Positions 11,779 through 22,611 of a stretch of DNA of 64,000 nt are shown here, piece by piece (position 1 is the first letter of the stretch; every line of letters begins with the position of its first letter). Both the position numbers and the translations under genes were made by a program. Under the pieces are notes generated by a model. That model made no database searches, was not told the origin of the DNA, and saw nothing but the letters and a program-made list of their open reading frames with translations. Source of the DNA: Aphelenchoides besseyi (lineage: Eukaryota > Nematoda > Chromadorea > Rhabditida > Aphelenchoididae); the NCBI GenBank assembly GCA_024699855.1, contig JAMPIQ010000002.1:16554001-16618000 (forward strand), read 5' to 3'.

Positions 11779-13882
11779 ACATCGTATTCATGAGTCTTAA
11801 ACTTGTATGTTCACATCCATAAAACGTCTTAGTTCAGCTAAGCATTTGGTACTATCGAACGTTCGTATAGCGGGTCATTTACAAACAACAATCTCACACA
11901 TGTAAATAGCTTTGGTTTTTGTAATAAAGTTTTCATTGTTCATATAAAAGTTTCTTGTGATGTCTTTGAAGTTAACGAACACATGGCATACAATCTCGCC
12001 GTTTTGGTGGCAATCAACGAAAAGAAGTGTCTAAGTCGAATTTGATAAGTTTAACGAAATGATTGTACGCCGCGAGTTTAGACACCAAAAAGCGCAAACG
12101 CATCGTTTACTTTTCTTTCGACCGTCCGTGTCATGAATGTTTGCTGATTCATCTTCAATACCTGCGTGCCAACGCGATCATATAAGCCCCGCAGCAAAGA
12201 CGATCGTCGTCCACGGAATGCGCTTTTGGTCACTCCTTTTCCGCTGACCCATGAAATCATTCCAACGGTCACAACGTCGGCGGGCCAACGATGAGCAAAT
12301 CGACATCGAGAGATCTTAATGACACGTTGAACGATTTCAACTGTTTCCTGCCAATTCGTATGAAACTGTTCATTCGGTCGATTATTGCGCGAACAAACCG
12401 TGGAACTAGTGGTTATGATTCACTTTTCGAACTTCAATTTTCGAACTCAAAACGCCTTCTATCCGTGTTTATCTCTTCAAACCACTCGTTTTCGTTGTCT
12501 TAGATCGCTATGGTCTTTAATGTCTTCCGTTAATCGGTTAATCAAAAGGTTTCGAAATGAAGTTGGTCGGACAAAACCGTTCTCGCGTATTGAAATTCAA
12601 AACCAACTTCTTCCGACGAATTTAAATCTCCGCTCGAAAACGATCACTTGAACAGTAAAACGATTGAATCCAACGTGAGGTATTTTTGCGTCTTCCCGAG
12701 TGTGCAAATAAGTTCGCTTGTGATTTCCGATGAAAAAATTGAGTTTAGACGTTTTTTCTTATTCGACCTCTCCACTATGATCACATTCGTGTCATCCGAA
12801 TACGTGTGTTCTATGAGCTCATACCTTCAAATTGGTCATCGGTCATCTCACAAAGATTCCAATTTCTCGTATCGGAACCCAATAAAAATAGGGTGAGTCA
12901 TCGGACAGAACCGTTTTTTTCGACACGAAGATTCTGAGCGATGAAACGAAGCGAAAATCTCTTCGCTTTTCCTCAAATTTCCACGCGACAATAACCGACC
13001 TTGTACTCGGACGTTGCAAAGGCCAACAGTCTACGGAGCCGCAAGCAATTGATTTCCGCTCTGAACAAACAAAATTTGGCGGTCAAATTTTGTGGATCTA
13101 CGAACTCGTTTCCGAGTCGACTCATTGAGTTCTGATTACGCGAACACTGACATTTGGATTTCACTGTTTCATCTTCTTCGTCGACAGTTACTTCCGATTG
13201 GTTACGAAAACTTCCGTGAAATCAATCGGTGGTGAGTGTCGATGCGTGAGAGCGCGAGTGTAAGGCGCAAAGTTGTTGGCTAAGCGATGAATCACTTGGA
13301 CAAACAAAAACGCCGCCCGCTTTCCCGTGATGGTCGTGGACCGTGGAAGAAACGGCTAAAGGAAGAAAAAGGTGAAGACCGTCAAACCTGTGCTTTTTGG
13401 CGTAGAATTCCTCCGGAGGTCGGATTGGATGAAAAGTTGTTGGTTTGGAAATCTCGTATCAGATGTTCAATTTTCGATTGGTATCGACAATCAGGTTTCG
13501 AAGGGGTTCTTTAAGTCACTTCTAAGACATCCGTTGAAACACTATGGATGTTTGATTTCGACTCATGACTCATTGATTGTGCAAATAATGAATGACCTAA
13601 CAATCACGGCGATTCATCTTTCGGTCAACATTCCACGTTTCGAGACACAGAATAGTGGAACGAAATCGGTCGTTTCAACTTGGCAGCGCGCCTGAGGCCG
13701 CCGAATTGATAAGAAATGGCAAGTGACTTCTTGCGGTTTATCAACTTTCTTATTTGAATTCTCCTTTTTGATTCACCATTTGAGTAATTCAGTTTGCGTT
13801 GCTTTGATTGTATGTATCGATTGTGAAACGTGCCGTTTTTGACTACACAACGAGAATTGTGCTTTTCAGTTCTTACACTCAA
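11779..13882. other. Intergenic, no supported gene
   Basis: Several open frames of 60-107 codons exist on both strands (for example 13287-13514 and 13372-13695 on the plus strand), but none shows a known motif, a signal peptide with follow-on exons, or conservation with the region upstream of the first Mesh-like copy. The 3' end probably holds regulatory and 5' untranslated sequence of copy B; an acceptor ends at 13869. Confidence 0.4.
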
Positions 13883-16800
13883 ATGTCTTTTCGACCGGCA
13901 CGTCGTCGATTGTCGACGTTGTCGTTGGTTGAGTTATTAGCAGCAGTTGTTGCCGTTAGCATCGTCTATTTGCCCGGTGTTCTGTCTCAAGTTGGCGGTG
14001 GATTAGGCGGTAACGTCGGTGGAGGATACAATCCGAATGCTGGTGGTCTTGGAGGCGGAGGGTATCAACAGAATATTCAATCACAAGATGCGGGAACACT
14101 CTTCACTGGCACTGGTACGAACGCTTTTTACGGCGTGAACTTGGTGCCATTTGGACCGGACGTTGGTGATCATCAAGTTCATCCGGGACTGTTGACTGCT
14201 GGTCAAACCATTGACTTGCATTTATACTTTCCGTTTTGTAAGTTCAAACAACTCATTTGAACATTTCGTTTTATTTTTAGATGGTGGCCTTTACAATTAC
14301 ACAACTGTGAGTATTGAAGGCCTTTAAGCCTCTTATGCACTTCTTTTCAGCTTTCGGTAAATGGTTACATGGCATTTGCAACGGTTCTTGATCAGGGTCC
14401 TACGATAAACATTGGTCCGGATGCAACTGATTGGCCACGTCAACAGGATCCGGCAATGATTGCTCCTTATTTATGCAAACAACAAGTAGGTTTGGAGTAG
14501 TCGAGAACACTTTCAACGATTGCAGATCAATCAAAACCGAAATCCCGCACAACGAGCCGGTGTTTTCTATCGACTTCTGATGCGTCAATCGATGTTCGGC
14601 CGGGGTTCGAATACGAACCTGAATCCGGAAGGCGGTGGTGGAACGATGGACGGCTCGAGTATTTTCGGCTACCGACCTCAGTCCTGTCCGGGCGCCGGCG
14701 ACAGTTATGTTCGCTGTGATGTGGCTGGTGACTATTTCCTGGACGAAATGATGCGCTGGCTTCAAGAAGGAGTTGCCGGGGCCACGGCTTTTCGAGCAGA
14801 TGCCGCACTGGTTGTTACATGGTATAACACGGCTTCTGCTTTGTCCGGAAGAGCGGATATGGATGCGGGACAACTGGCGACCTACCAAGTGATTTGGCTC
14901 AGTGAGTTGATAAATACATGTTCTACCACTCGACGACTTCGTTTCAGCCGATCAAACTGCTCGATTGAGTTATGTCATTTTGAACTACGACAAGCTCGGT
15001 TTCGACGCCGCCGATATCCGCATGAACTCTCGAAGCGGTCGATGTCAGGCGGTCTTCAACGGTGGCAATCACACGGGAATGGTTCTGGTGGATCCATCTC
15101 AGCCGTACAAGAACACACCGAAAGTGTTGGCCCAACGATCGGGAGTTCCGCACATGGTTCGTGGTCGCTACATGTTCCGAGTCGACGATGTGGTTCGACC
15201 GGGCGGTTGTTCGAACAAGACCGGAGGGACATACCCGATCATGATCTATCCGAATATCGTGAACATGTTGGGTGAAATGACCGTCGATGTGAATGCGATT
15301 TGCTTGGATCGAACACAAACCTACATTCTGATGATAGAACAGCGACAGGTTTGGATTCGGATCACCGGCTTCTGTACGAGAGTTTAGACTGCAACCTGTC
15401 AAGTGATCAACCCCGCACTGGCCAGATGCAACATACCGAAGATCTACGATTGGGGCACCAAGACGGTCTACTTCCAACCACAGAGCATGGGAGCGAACGA
15501 CGAAAAGGCGTTTGTAGGCTACATCTATTTCGGTGAGTGTATTTGACTTCTGGAAGTTCACATCGGGTTCTTTGTAGTTCCGCCAACACTCGATCCAATG
15601 AGGTTGGATATCGGGAACCTGTACGATTGGTACAAGAACCCGATACCGTACCAAGTGATGCCGTTGTCGTGGTATCCTCGCAACTTTACGAACCCGGACA
15701 TCAACTACCTGGACAACACGCAGATGAGGATCAGTGACGACGCCTTGTACAGCGTCCAGTTGGGTTTGTATGTGATCGGATACAAAGAGTCGGACGATAA
15801 TCAGGTTTGTGGACTCTTGCAACGAGATGCTACGATTGTGGTTCAGATCAAAAAGTTCCGACCTCAACATCGTGTTCTCTGTCGTCTGGCCACCTACTCC
15901 AATCGCAATCAGCCGGAGTATCGGTTTACGGCGCAGAAAGAACGAATCAACTTGTACCAGGTGGAGCATTGGTATCTAAACGACTGGGAGCGAATGCACG
16001 AGTTGTACACGTATCGAGTTGGTTATCTCAAGTTGGCACCCATTCGCAACAACGAACAACAGAACGCACCGCAGTTGTTGTCTGGGTAAGTTCGGAGGCT
16101 TGAAATGGGCTACAACAGCCGGTTTAGTCTCGTATCGGCGCCCATAGCGCTGCACTGGTTGTGGACCTCGAATAATCCACGTTTCGAAACAACCACGTAC
16201 TCGGATCGGGAAGCCGAAGCTCGTCAGAACTTCATTGTCGAGAAGGCGACGGAGATGTGCCACGACTGGTACGACGAGGACGGAGCGCAGTGGAACTTTA
16301 TTCGCGACACCGAAACCAACTCGTCCTGTCCGTGCATGGAGAATCAGGCCAAGTTCGATTTGGGTCGCTTCATGCCGCATCCGCGTTGCTCGCAAGTCTT
16401 CCGGGACATCACTTGCACGTCGACGATCGGAGCCAAGAACTGCTACATGAGTTCGTCCAACATCTACGGTTCGTACGCCGGGCGTACGGTGAATCATGGC
16501 TACGAGGCGGAACGAAGCAGCTTGTTTCCAACGCACTACGGTCAAGTTTGTTGTTACGACGAAAAAGGCTTCCTGATGCAGACGTCGTATCAGCCGGTCA
16601 TCAAAGTCATCGAAGAAACGCCCTACAATCCCGGCTTTCCATTGCGGGCCTACGAGTTCGGTACTAGTCCCTACATGGGCCAGTTCGAGGTACCTGGACT
16701 GAGCGCCTTCCATCACGACTACATGCCGTATTTCCTGTGCTGCAAATTCGCCAAATTCCGATGTCAACTGTTCTACTGGCGACGACCGAGCAGTGGCTGT

Positions 16801-19067
16801 CAGCAATATCAGCCGCCAGCAATCGGAGAAGCTCTGGGTGCCGGGACCTTCTACACCGTCGACAACGACAAGTTCGTATTCAACGAGCCGGGAGTGTACA
16901 CGCTGCTCTACATTCCGAAGACGACTTACACTCCGGAGGTGCGAATTCAGATTCGCTTGGAACGATATCCGAATCGTCGTGTTGACTTCAGTGAGTATCC
17001 GCGGCTCACCGGCTTTATGTGAACTTTCAGGTCTGCTCGGTCGTTATTTGTCTCAAGAGCAGTTGGTTCAACCGACCAATGCAACGGTCATAACGGGAAT
17101 CGCGTTGGAAGCTTCGGGCACCGATCGAGTTCACGTTCTGGCTCGTGGAGACACCCGGCGTTTCCGCTATCGTACGAGCGTGATCGTCGGAAACATCCTG
17201 CGATATTTCGACACAATGCACTTGCAGCGATTCCGCGGTATGTTTTCGGTCTCGACTGAACATTCAACCTTTTCAGGAGTTCTCATCTACGTCAACAACG
17301 TCGAACGTGGTCAGCCCGAGATCTACGTCGTCTTGGAGGAAGCGCAAATTGGAGTTCGAATTCGCGAAAGCTACTCGCTGGATATCGATCGACTGCCACA
17401 GTATCAGGAGAGTATGGGAATGCTGGACATTCAGCTGAGTGTTCCACCGCAATACGGAGTGGTAGGTGGACGAGAACAGAGACCAGTGAAGTCCGCGGTT
17501 TCAGCGTCCTGATGGTGACAAGACTCGCGAACAGGAGATGCGTCAGAGATACGAACTGCCACGCGTTGCCGGTCTAATGCGCCCATTCCCCGACCAAGCC
17601 ACCGGCTCTTTCATGAACACTCTCACATTGAACGACGTCAACTCCGAGAATATTCGACAGCAAGTGATCACCAACTGTGAGACCGGGCGTTTAGACGTTT
17701 CTTATCTCTTGCTTTCAGACAAAATCCCCGGTAGTGGCGAGTCGTTCACCGACTACAACGTGGGCACCTTGAATCAGTACATGCCAACGGACAACATGTT
17801 CTCAACGAGTCGTGAAGAAGACAAGAAGTTCGAAGTGTTTCCGGAGGCCGTGATGAAAAACGTTCCGATTTACAAAAACATCCGAGGTCTACGAAACGTA
17901 GGTCCCCCCGCAACCATAAGCTCATAATGTGGTTTGTTGCAGAGCTCAATACCGGTTCTATCCCAAGAATGGTCAAATGATTCAGCAGTTGATTCAAACA
18001 TGTGCCGATATAGCCGGCTCGAATACGCGTATGATTGGGAAATGCGTCGCTTTCTAACGCTTGTTTTCAGTCAACATGCAACCGATTGCCGGTCAGATCT
18101 ACATGGACTATGCAGTTAGCCAATGTCCGGACAATCCACAAAAGATTCTGACCGATTGCGGCGACAATGTTCCATGTCTCTACGATTACACAATGATGAA
18201 CGCCGAGATCCTGGGCAACGAAGCCAAGAACGCGTACAATGCCTTCAACTACGACCGTACTCAAGCGATTCGTCAATGTGAGTCAGAGCCAATGTAGACA
18301 ACTTTACGATCTAAACTTCAGACAACAGTTGTGGTCCGATTATGATCGAATATCCCGAGTATTTGGTTAAGAAACCCGCTCTTTCCTCAAGTTATCTTCA
18401 AGGAGATACTGCACGTTTCGAATGCTTCCAAACTCATTGGATTCGTGGAGATTACGAATACAAGTGTGAGATCGGTTTTACGATTCTTAAACAAATCATC
18501 CAAATGTTTAGGCAGCATCGTTGTTGACTATAATCAACCAAACGATTATCGTTTCGAGTGGAATAAAGGTTGGCAACCGTGGTGTCGATCACGTGAAATG
18601 GACAACTTTCTCAAGTGGTTGACGGCAATTTTGACAATTATTGCCATTATTGTGGTAAGTGCTTGTTCGATCCTTTTTTACATCAAAATGCAATGTTTTT
18701 ACTCATATGTTACAGATTCTCGTCTTGATTTTCTTTGTCTGTTGGTGTATGAAAGTCAGACGACAGGAGGAACGACAGACCTCTCGTTCAAGTGGTGATG
18801 GCAGTCGACGATACCCAAGAGTAATTTGATTATTCTAACTTATGTTTACAAATCGATTTTCAGAGTGACATTGATTCAACTCTTCCTCGTAAGCCATCGT
18901 TCAGCGAAACCGATGCCCCGGCATTACGAGCCAAAGAAAACGCTCCATACTCACCTTACACTCCGTCGAGAACACCCGACAGTCCGGAGCTTCGTTCGCG
19001 ACGTCCTGGTCCGGTAGTTCATCCGGAAGAGGACCACAGCCTACTCGGACTCAATACCAGTGTGTAA
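13883..19067 (+). CDS. mesh: Mesh-like membrane protein, copy B (frameshifted)
   Basis: Paralogue of the gene at 3307-8323 with the same NIDO, AMOP, vWD, Sushi, transmembrane and PDZ-ligand plan. The ATG at 13883 is 13 nt behind a TTTTCAG acceptor and gives a long signal peptide ending VLSQ, followed by a Gly/Asn-rich stretch absent from copy A. There is no intron where copy A has one (3458-3497), but there is an extra intron inside the transmembrane helix (about 18655-18716). The run of A at 17874-17878 has five bases against four in copy A (7236-7239). After splicing this shifts frame and reaches a TAG in the following exon, removing the Sushi domain, membrane helix and tail. Downstream exons are otherwise open, so the break is recent or a sequence error. 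The diverged tail still ends LLGLNTSV. Confidence 0.8.
14447..18551 (+). repeat. Near-identical tract shared with copy A (copy B side)
   Basis: Partner of 3809-7912. Identity covers exons and introns alike and stops sharply at both ends, just where coding similarity continues at a lower level. It contains the 1-bp insertion at 17874-17878. Confidence 0.85.
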
Positions 19068-20463
19068 ATTAACCGATTTCCATTGTCACTTCTCGATCAC
19101 AACTGCCATTCAATTGCCGTCAGTTAACTCAACTTTATTTATAAAATCATATTGATAGTTTTTTAAAAGATGCTCAATAATTGATTCCAATAAACTTTGC
19201 GAATAGAACCATCAAGTTACAAACAATTCTCAAGAATGAGCGAAGTAAGCTTCCGTTTGTTAAACAAACTACGAGATTTTAATACTCAACAAGCTCATGA
19301 TATAAACAATAGGACGAGCAATTGACTGTAAACACCACCTCCAAGTACATGACTGCGAAGCAATCGCGCGAGTCATCGAGAGTTAGTGGACGATTGTAGT
19401 TCCGTCGAAATCGACTCTAACAGACCCTGTGGTCTTTTAACCTCTTCAACGATCTTCCCGTTTGCAGCGCATGAGATTAAGTCGTGTATTTATAGTGTTT
19501 TTGGAGGCCATCACATGCGCGAAGCAGCTTGAAATGTTGTACTCTTTTGTAGCCAGTCATTAACTTTTGGTTCAAAGGAACCTCCATTCCAATACATCAG
19601 TTACAGTGTTGAGCTCAATTCTCTCGATGACTCACAAAGACCTCACAACCTGTTATCTCTAACTAATTCGCAGTTTCATTGTTTTTGCAAATATGCGTCG
19701 GAATCTCGTTTTCATTGCAAACGAGGATTTCCGTTTGGGTTCCGATTTGACGCAAATCGTTTGACGGTTATTTTCGTGGCCGCAGTCGATTGCAAAAAAC
19801 GATAGTCGAGGGTTGGAATTGGACTGCGCAAATCTCCCACCGTCTCAAAAACGGTTAATCCCCGTCGAATTCGACCACCCCGTCGTTGAGTGGACTTGTG
19901 GAAGTTCATTTTATACGACGGTCGAGGGTTGTTGATTTTTTGCGCAATCGTCTGCGAGAACAAATTTTGGCCACCGCCGCCAACTTCCGGTTGGGTTTTT
20001 ATGCGGGGAGCTTATGAAAAAAGTAACACGATCGAACTACACGCGATTGTGTCTATTCGGGAGAGAAGGTGAACGATACTGTTGAAATCTTTGCGGATTT
20101 CGAGAAACACGCGAAACTTTCTTGGGGAAATTGTGAAGCCGATTTTCAGCGCAACAATCCCGACCCTCGTATTTGTAATCACGTGTAATGTTTGATTGTC
20201 TGTAATCGTTGAATTTAGTTGCCAACTGTTGGGTTATAGGATTGAGGACAACAACTCATTAACGAAAATCGCCATAGAACTTGTACTTCGATCTTTGGGC
20301 AAATCGTCGTTGTTGTCGTTGCATCAATCACACAAGTCACGGCGACGGCAACGTTCAGTCCAGGTGAAGCGGCGGTCGGATGCCGTTCAACGGCGCTACG
20401 AACCGCCCACACAGCGGTCGTAATGGCGAACCATCGACACATCTAAGCTCTCAACTAATCGGA
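19068..20463. other. Intergenic
   Basis: Holds the 3' end of Mesh-like copy B (AATAAA at 19189-19194) and probable upstream sequence of the astacin gene. I see no coding exon with support. Confidence 0.4.
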
Positions 20464-22116
20464 ATGATCATGATCTCATTGTTTTTCTGCATTTTGCCAT
20501 CGACATCCGCTCAGTTGACGTCGTTGTTTCACGAGCTTCCCGAGCAAATTTCACTGAAAATGAAGGCTCTTGAAGCTGTGGACGGATCCACAGAAGGCAG
20601 TCAGTCGGATAGTGAAGTCGCGGAGATCGAAGGCGACAAAGCAGCTCAATTGGAACTATCACGTAGCGAACCGATGTGGTTGAAATCGGGTTAGTTTCTT
20701 TCTTGTTTCTAACATTAAACATCGATTTTAAAAGCTGTTTTAACCAAATTTTTTCAGGAAAATTTCAAGGAGACATTGACGGTGTTGACCCAGAAATGTT
20801 ACGCAAATTGGTTTGTTCTTTTCGTATTCAAAATCTTAAAGATTCTCTGTTAGAATAGCGCCGAAATTCAGTTGAACGCTCTCAAGAACAAACAACTGAT
20901 TTGGACGAATGGAATCATTCCGTACATATTGGACGAAGCATTTAGTAAGTAAGTCTAGAGCATAGACAATCTTTAGTTAACTGAGCTGTTGCTGATGTTT
21001 TGATTTTTAGCTCAAAGTGAAGTAAGATTGTTGGAGAAAGCATTTCGAACGTATCGCAAACGTACGTGTATTCGATTCCGACCGCATACAAACGAGAAAG
21101 ACTACTTGTACGTGGTCAAGGGTTTAGGGTAAGTGATGTTGTTTGATCAAAACCGTTGGATATAATAAACACACGAAAATTTAAGTTGCTATTCACAAGT
21201 CGGAAAAACAGGTGGCAAACAAGAAATCTCGTTGGGTCGTGGGTGTTTGTATCATGAGATTGTGCTTCACGAACTGATGCATAGCGTTGGAGCTTGGCAT
21301 GAACATAGTCGAGCAGGTTCAGCAAAAAAAGAATGGTCCATTATCAAAGACCAAATTTCAGATCGAGATGAACACGTGAAAATACGTTGGGAAAACATTT
21401 TGAACGGAATGGAATCTCAATTCGATATCATTTCTCCGGCTCTACAAGACACTCAAGGAATTCCATACGATTATCGGTAGTTTTCTTCTATTGTATTCTT
21501 TCATGGTACTTTTTCTTAAGTTCAATCATGCATTACGATTCCGCAGCATTCTCACGAAACGGAAAAAACACAATTGAGGCAATGGAGGATGGCTTCACAA
21601 ACATTATTGGAGCCGCTAAAGATCTTAGCGAATTGGATGTTGTCAAATTGAACAAACTCTACGAATGTCCGGCTCGACCGCAGCCTTCAGATCGACGACG
21701 TGGAGTTTACGCCAAGAAGGGGCTATTTCCAACGATTGCAACTACAAATCCAGCGAACAAGCGACTTGTTGCTGGCACTGTTTCTTCAGCGGCGTCACCC
21801 ATCAGCGGAACAACGGTCGTCGACTTGACAGCTTCGACGAAACCGGGATTTGGACAGAAAACGATTGGAACGAGTAACACAAAGCCGCCACGTAGAACGA
21901 AAATCATTGAAAGTAAGTTTGCGTATATTATCTTCGAGTATCTTCAAAATTTCAGACATCTGTCAAGACCATTTTCTCGATTGTCCCGGCTTCAAGGAGT
22001 ACTGTCGAAAGGTTTCGTTTTTCTTCGTTATGAAAGCGTATTGTCCACAGACCTGGTAAGTAATGGGACATAAACTCAACATCGTGTATTTCAGCGGCCA
22101 TTGTCGTCGAACTTGA
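20464..22116 (+). CDS. Astacin-family zinc metalloprotease with ShK domain
   Basis: Secreted protease of about 410 residues from nine exons. The second in-frame ATG (20464) gives a compact signal peptide ending STSAQ; an upstream ATG at 20380 is less likely. The propeptide contains FQGD, the FxGD aspartate-switch motif that holds astacins inactive. The catalytic zinc site is HELMHSVGAWHEHSR, followed by RADRDEHVKIRWENI across a 45-bp intron. The Met-turn is SIMHYD with the active-site tyrosine. A Ser/Thr-rich linker leads to a six-cysteine ShK (SXC) domain, CQDHFLDC to CGHC, at the C terminus. This domain order is typical of nematode NAS proteins, which act in digestion, cuticle or moulting. 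AATAAA at 22202-22207. Confidence 0.9.
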
Positions 22117-22611
22117 ACGATCGAATAGTCGGAACGTCGCAACACATGTCTATTATTACTATGCACTTAACATCATCGACTTATCTCTTGTACATTCGTT
22201 GAATAAATTATTCATTTCAATCATAAATTTGTATTGGAATTCTTGCTCTTCATATTCAACGACTTGAAAGCATTTTCGTTAAACGGTTTATGTTCAAATT
22301 TGTTAACGGAAATATTTGAGGTGGCAGTGTGGTGAGTAAAGATGTCCCATTGTATTGGTTAAGATCATAAATTGCATTCGAAATAATGACAAAAGGACGC
22401 GGATATGTACACATTAGACAAAAAAACGTTCTCACAACTTTCAAGATGATATCAAACAGCTTCGCTGAAAAGAGTGTGATTATATCTGGTAGAGAGTCTA
22501 AAATACGAAGGAGCTAGTTTGTGACATCAAAGCATATTTGATAACATCAGAGTGAAAAAATGGAAAGTCTTTGTTTACAAAGATTATTACAGGAAGTGAA
22601 CATTGTAAAGT
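22117..22611. other. Convergent intergenic spacer
   Basis: Space between the 3' ends of the astacin gene (+) and the secreted repeat protein (-). Apart from the astacin polyadenylation signal nothing is recognised. Confidence 0.4.
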
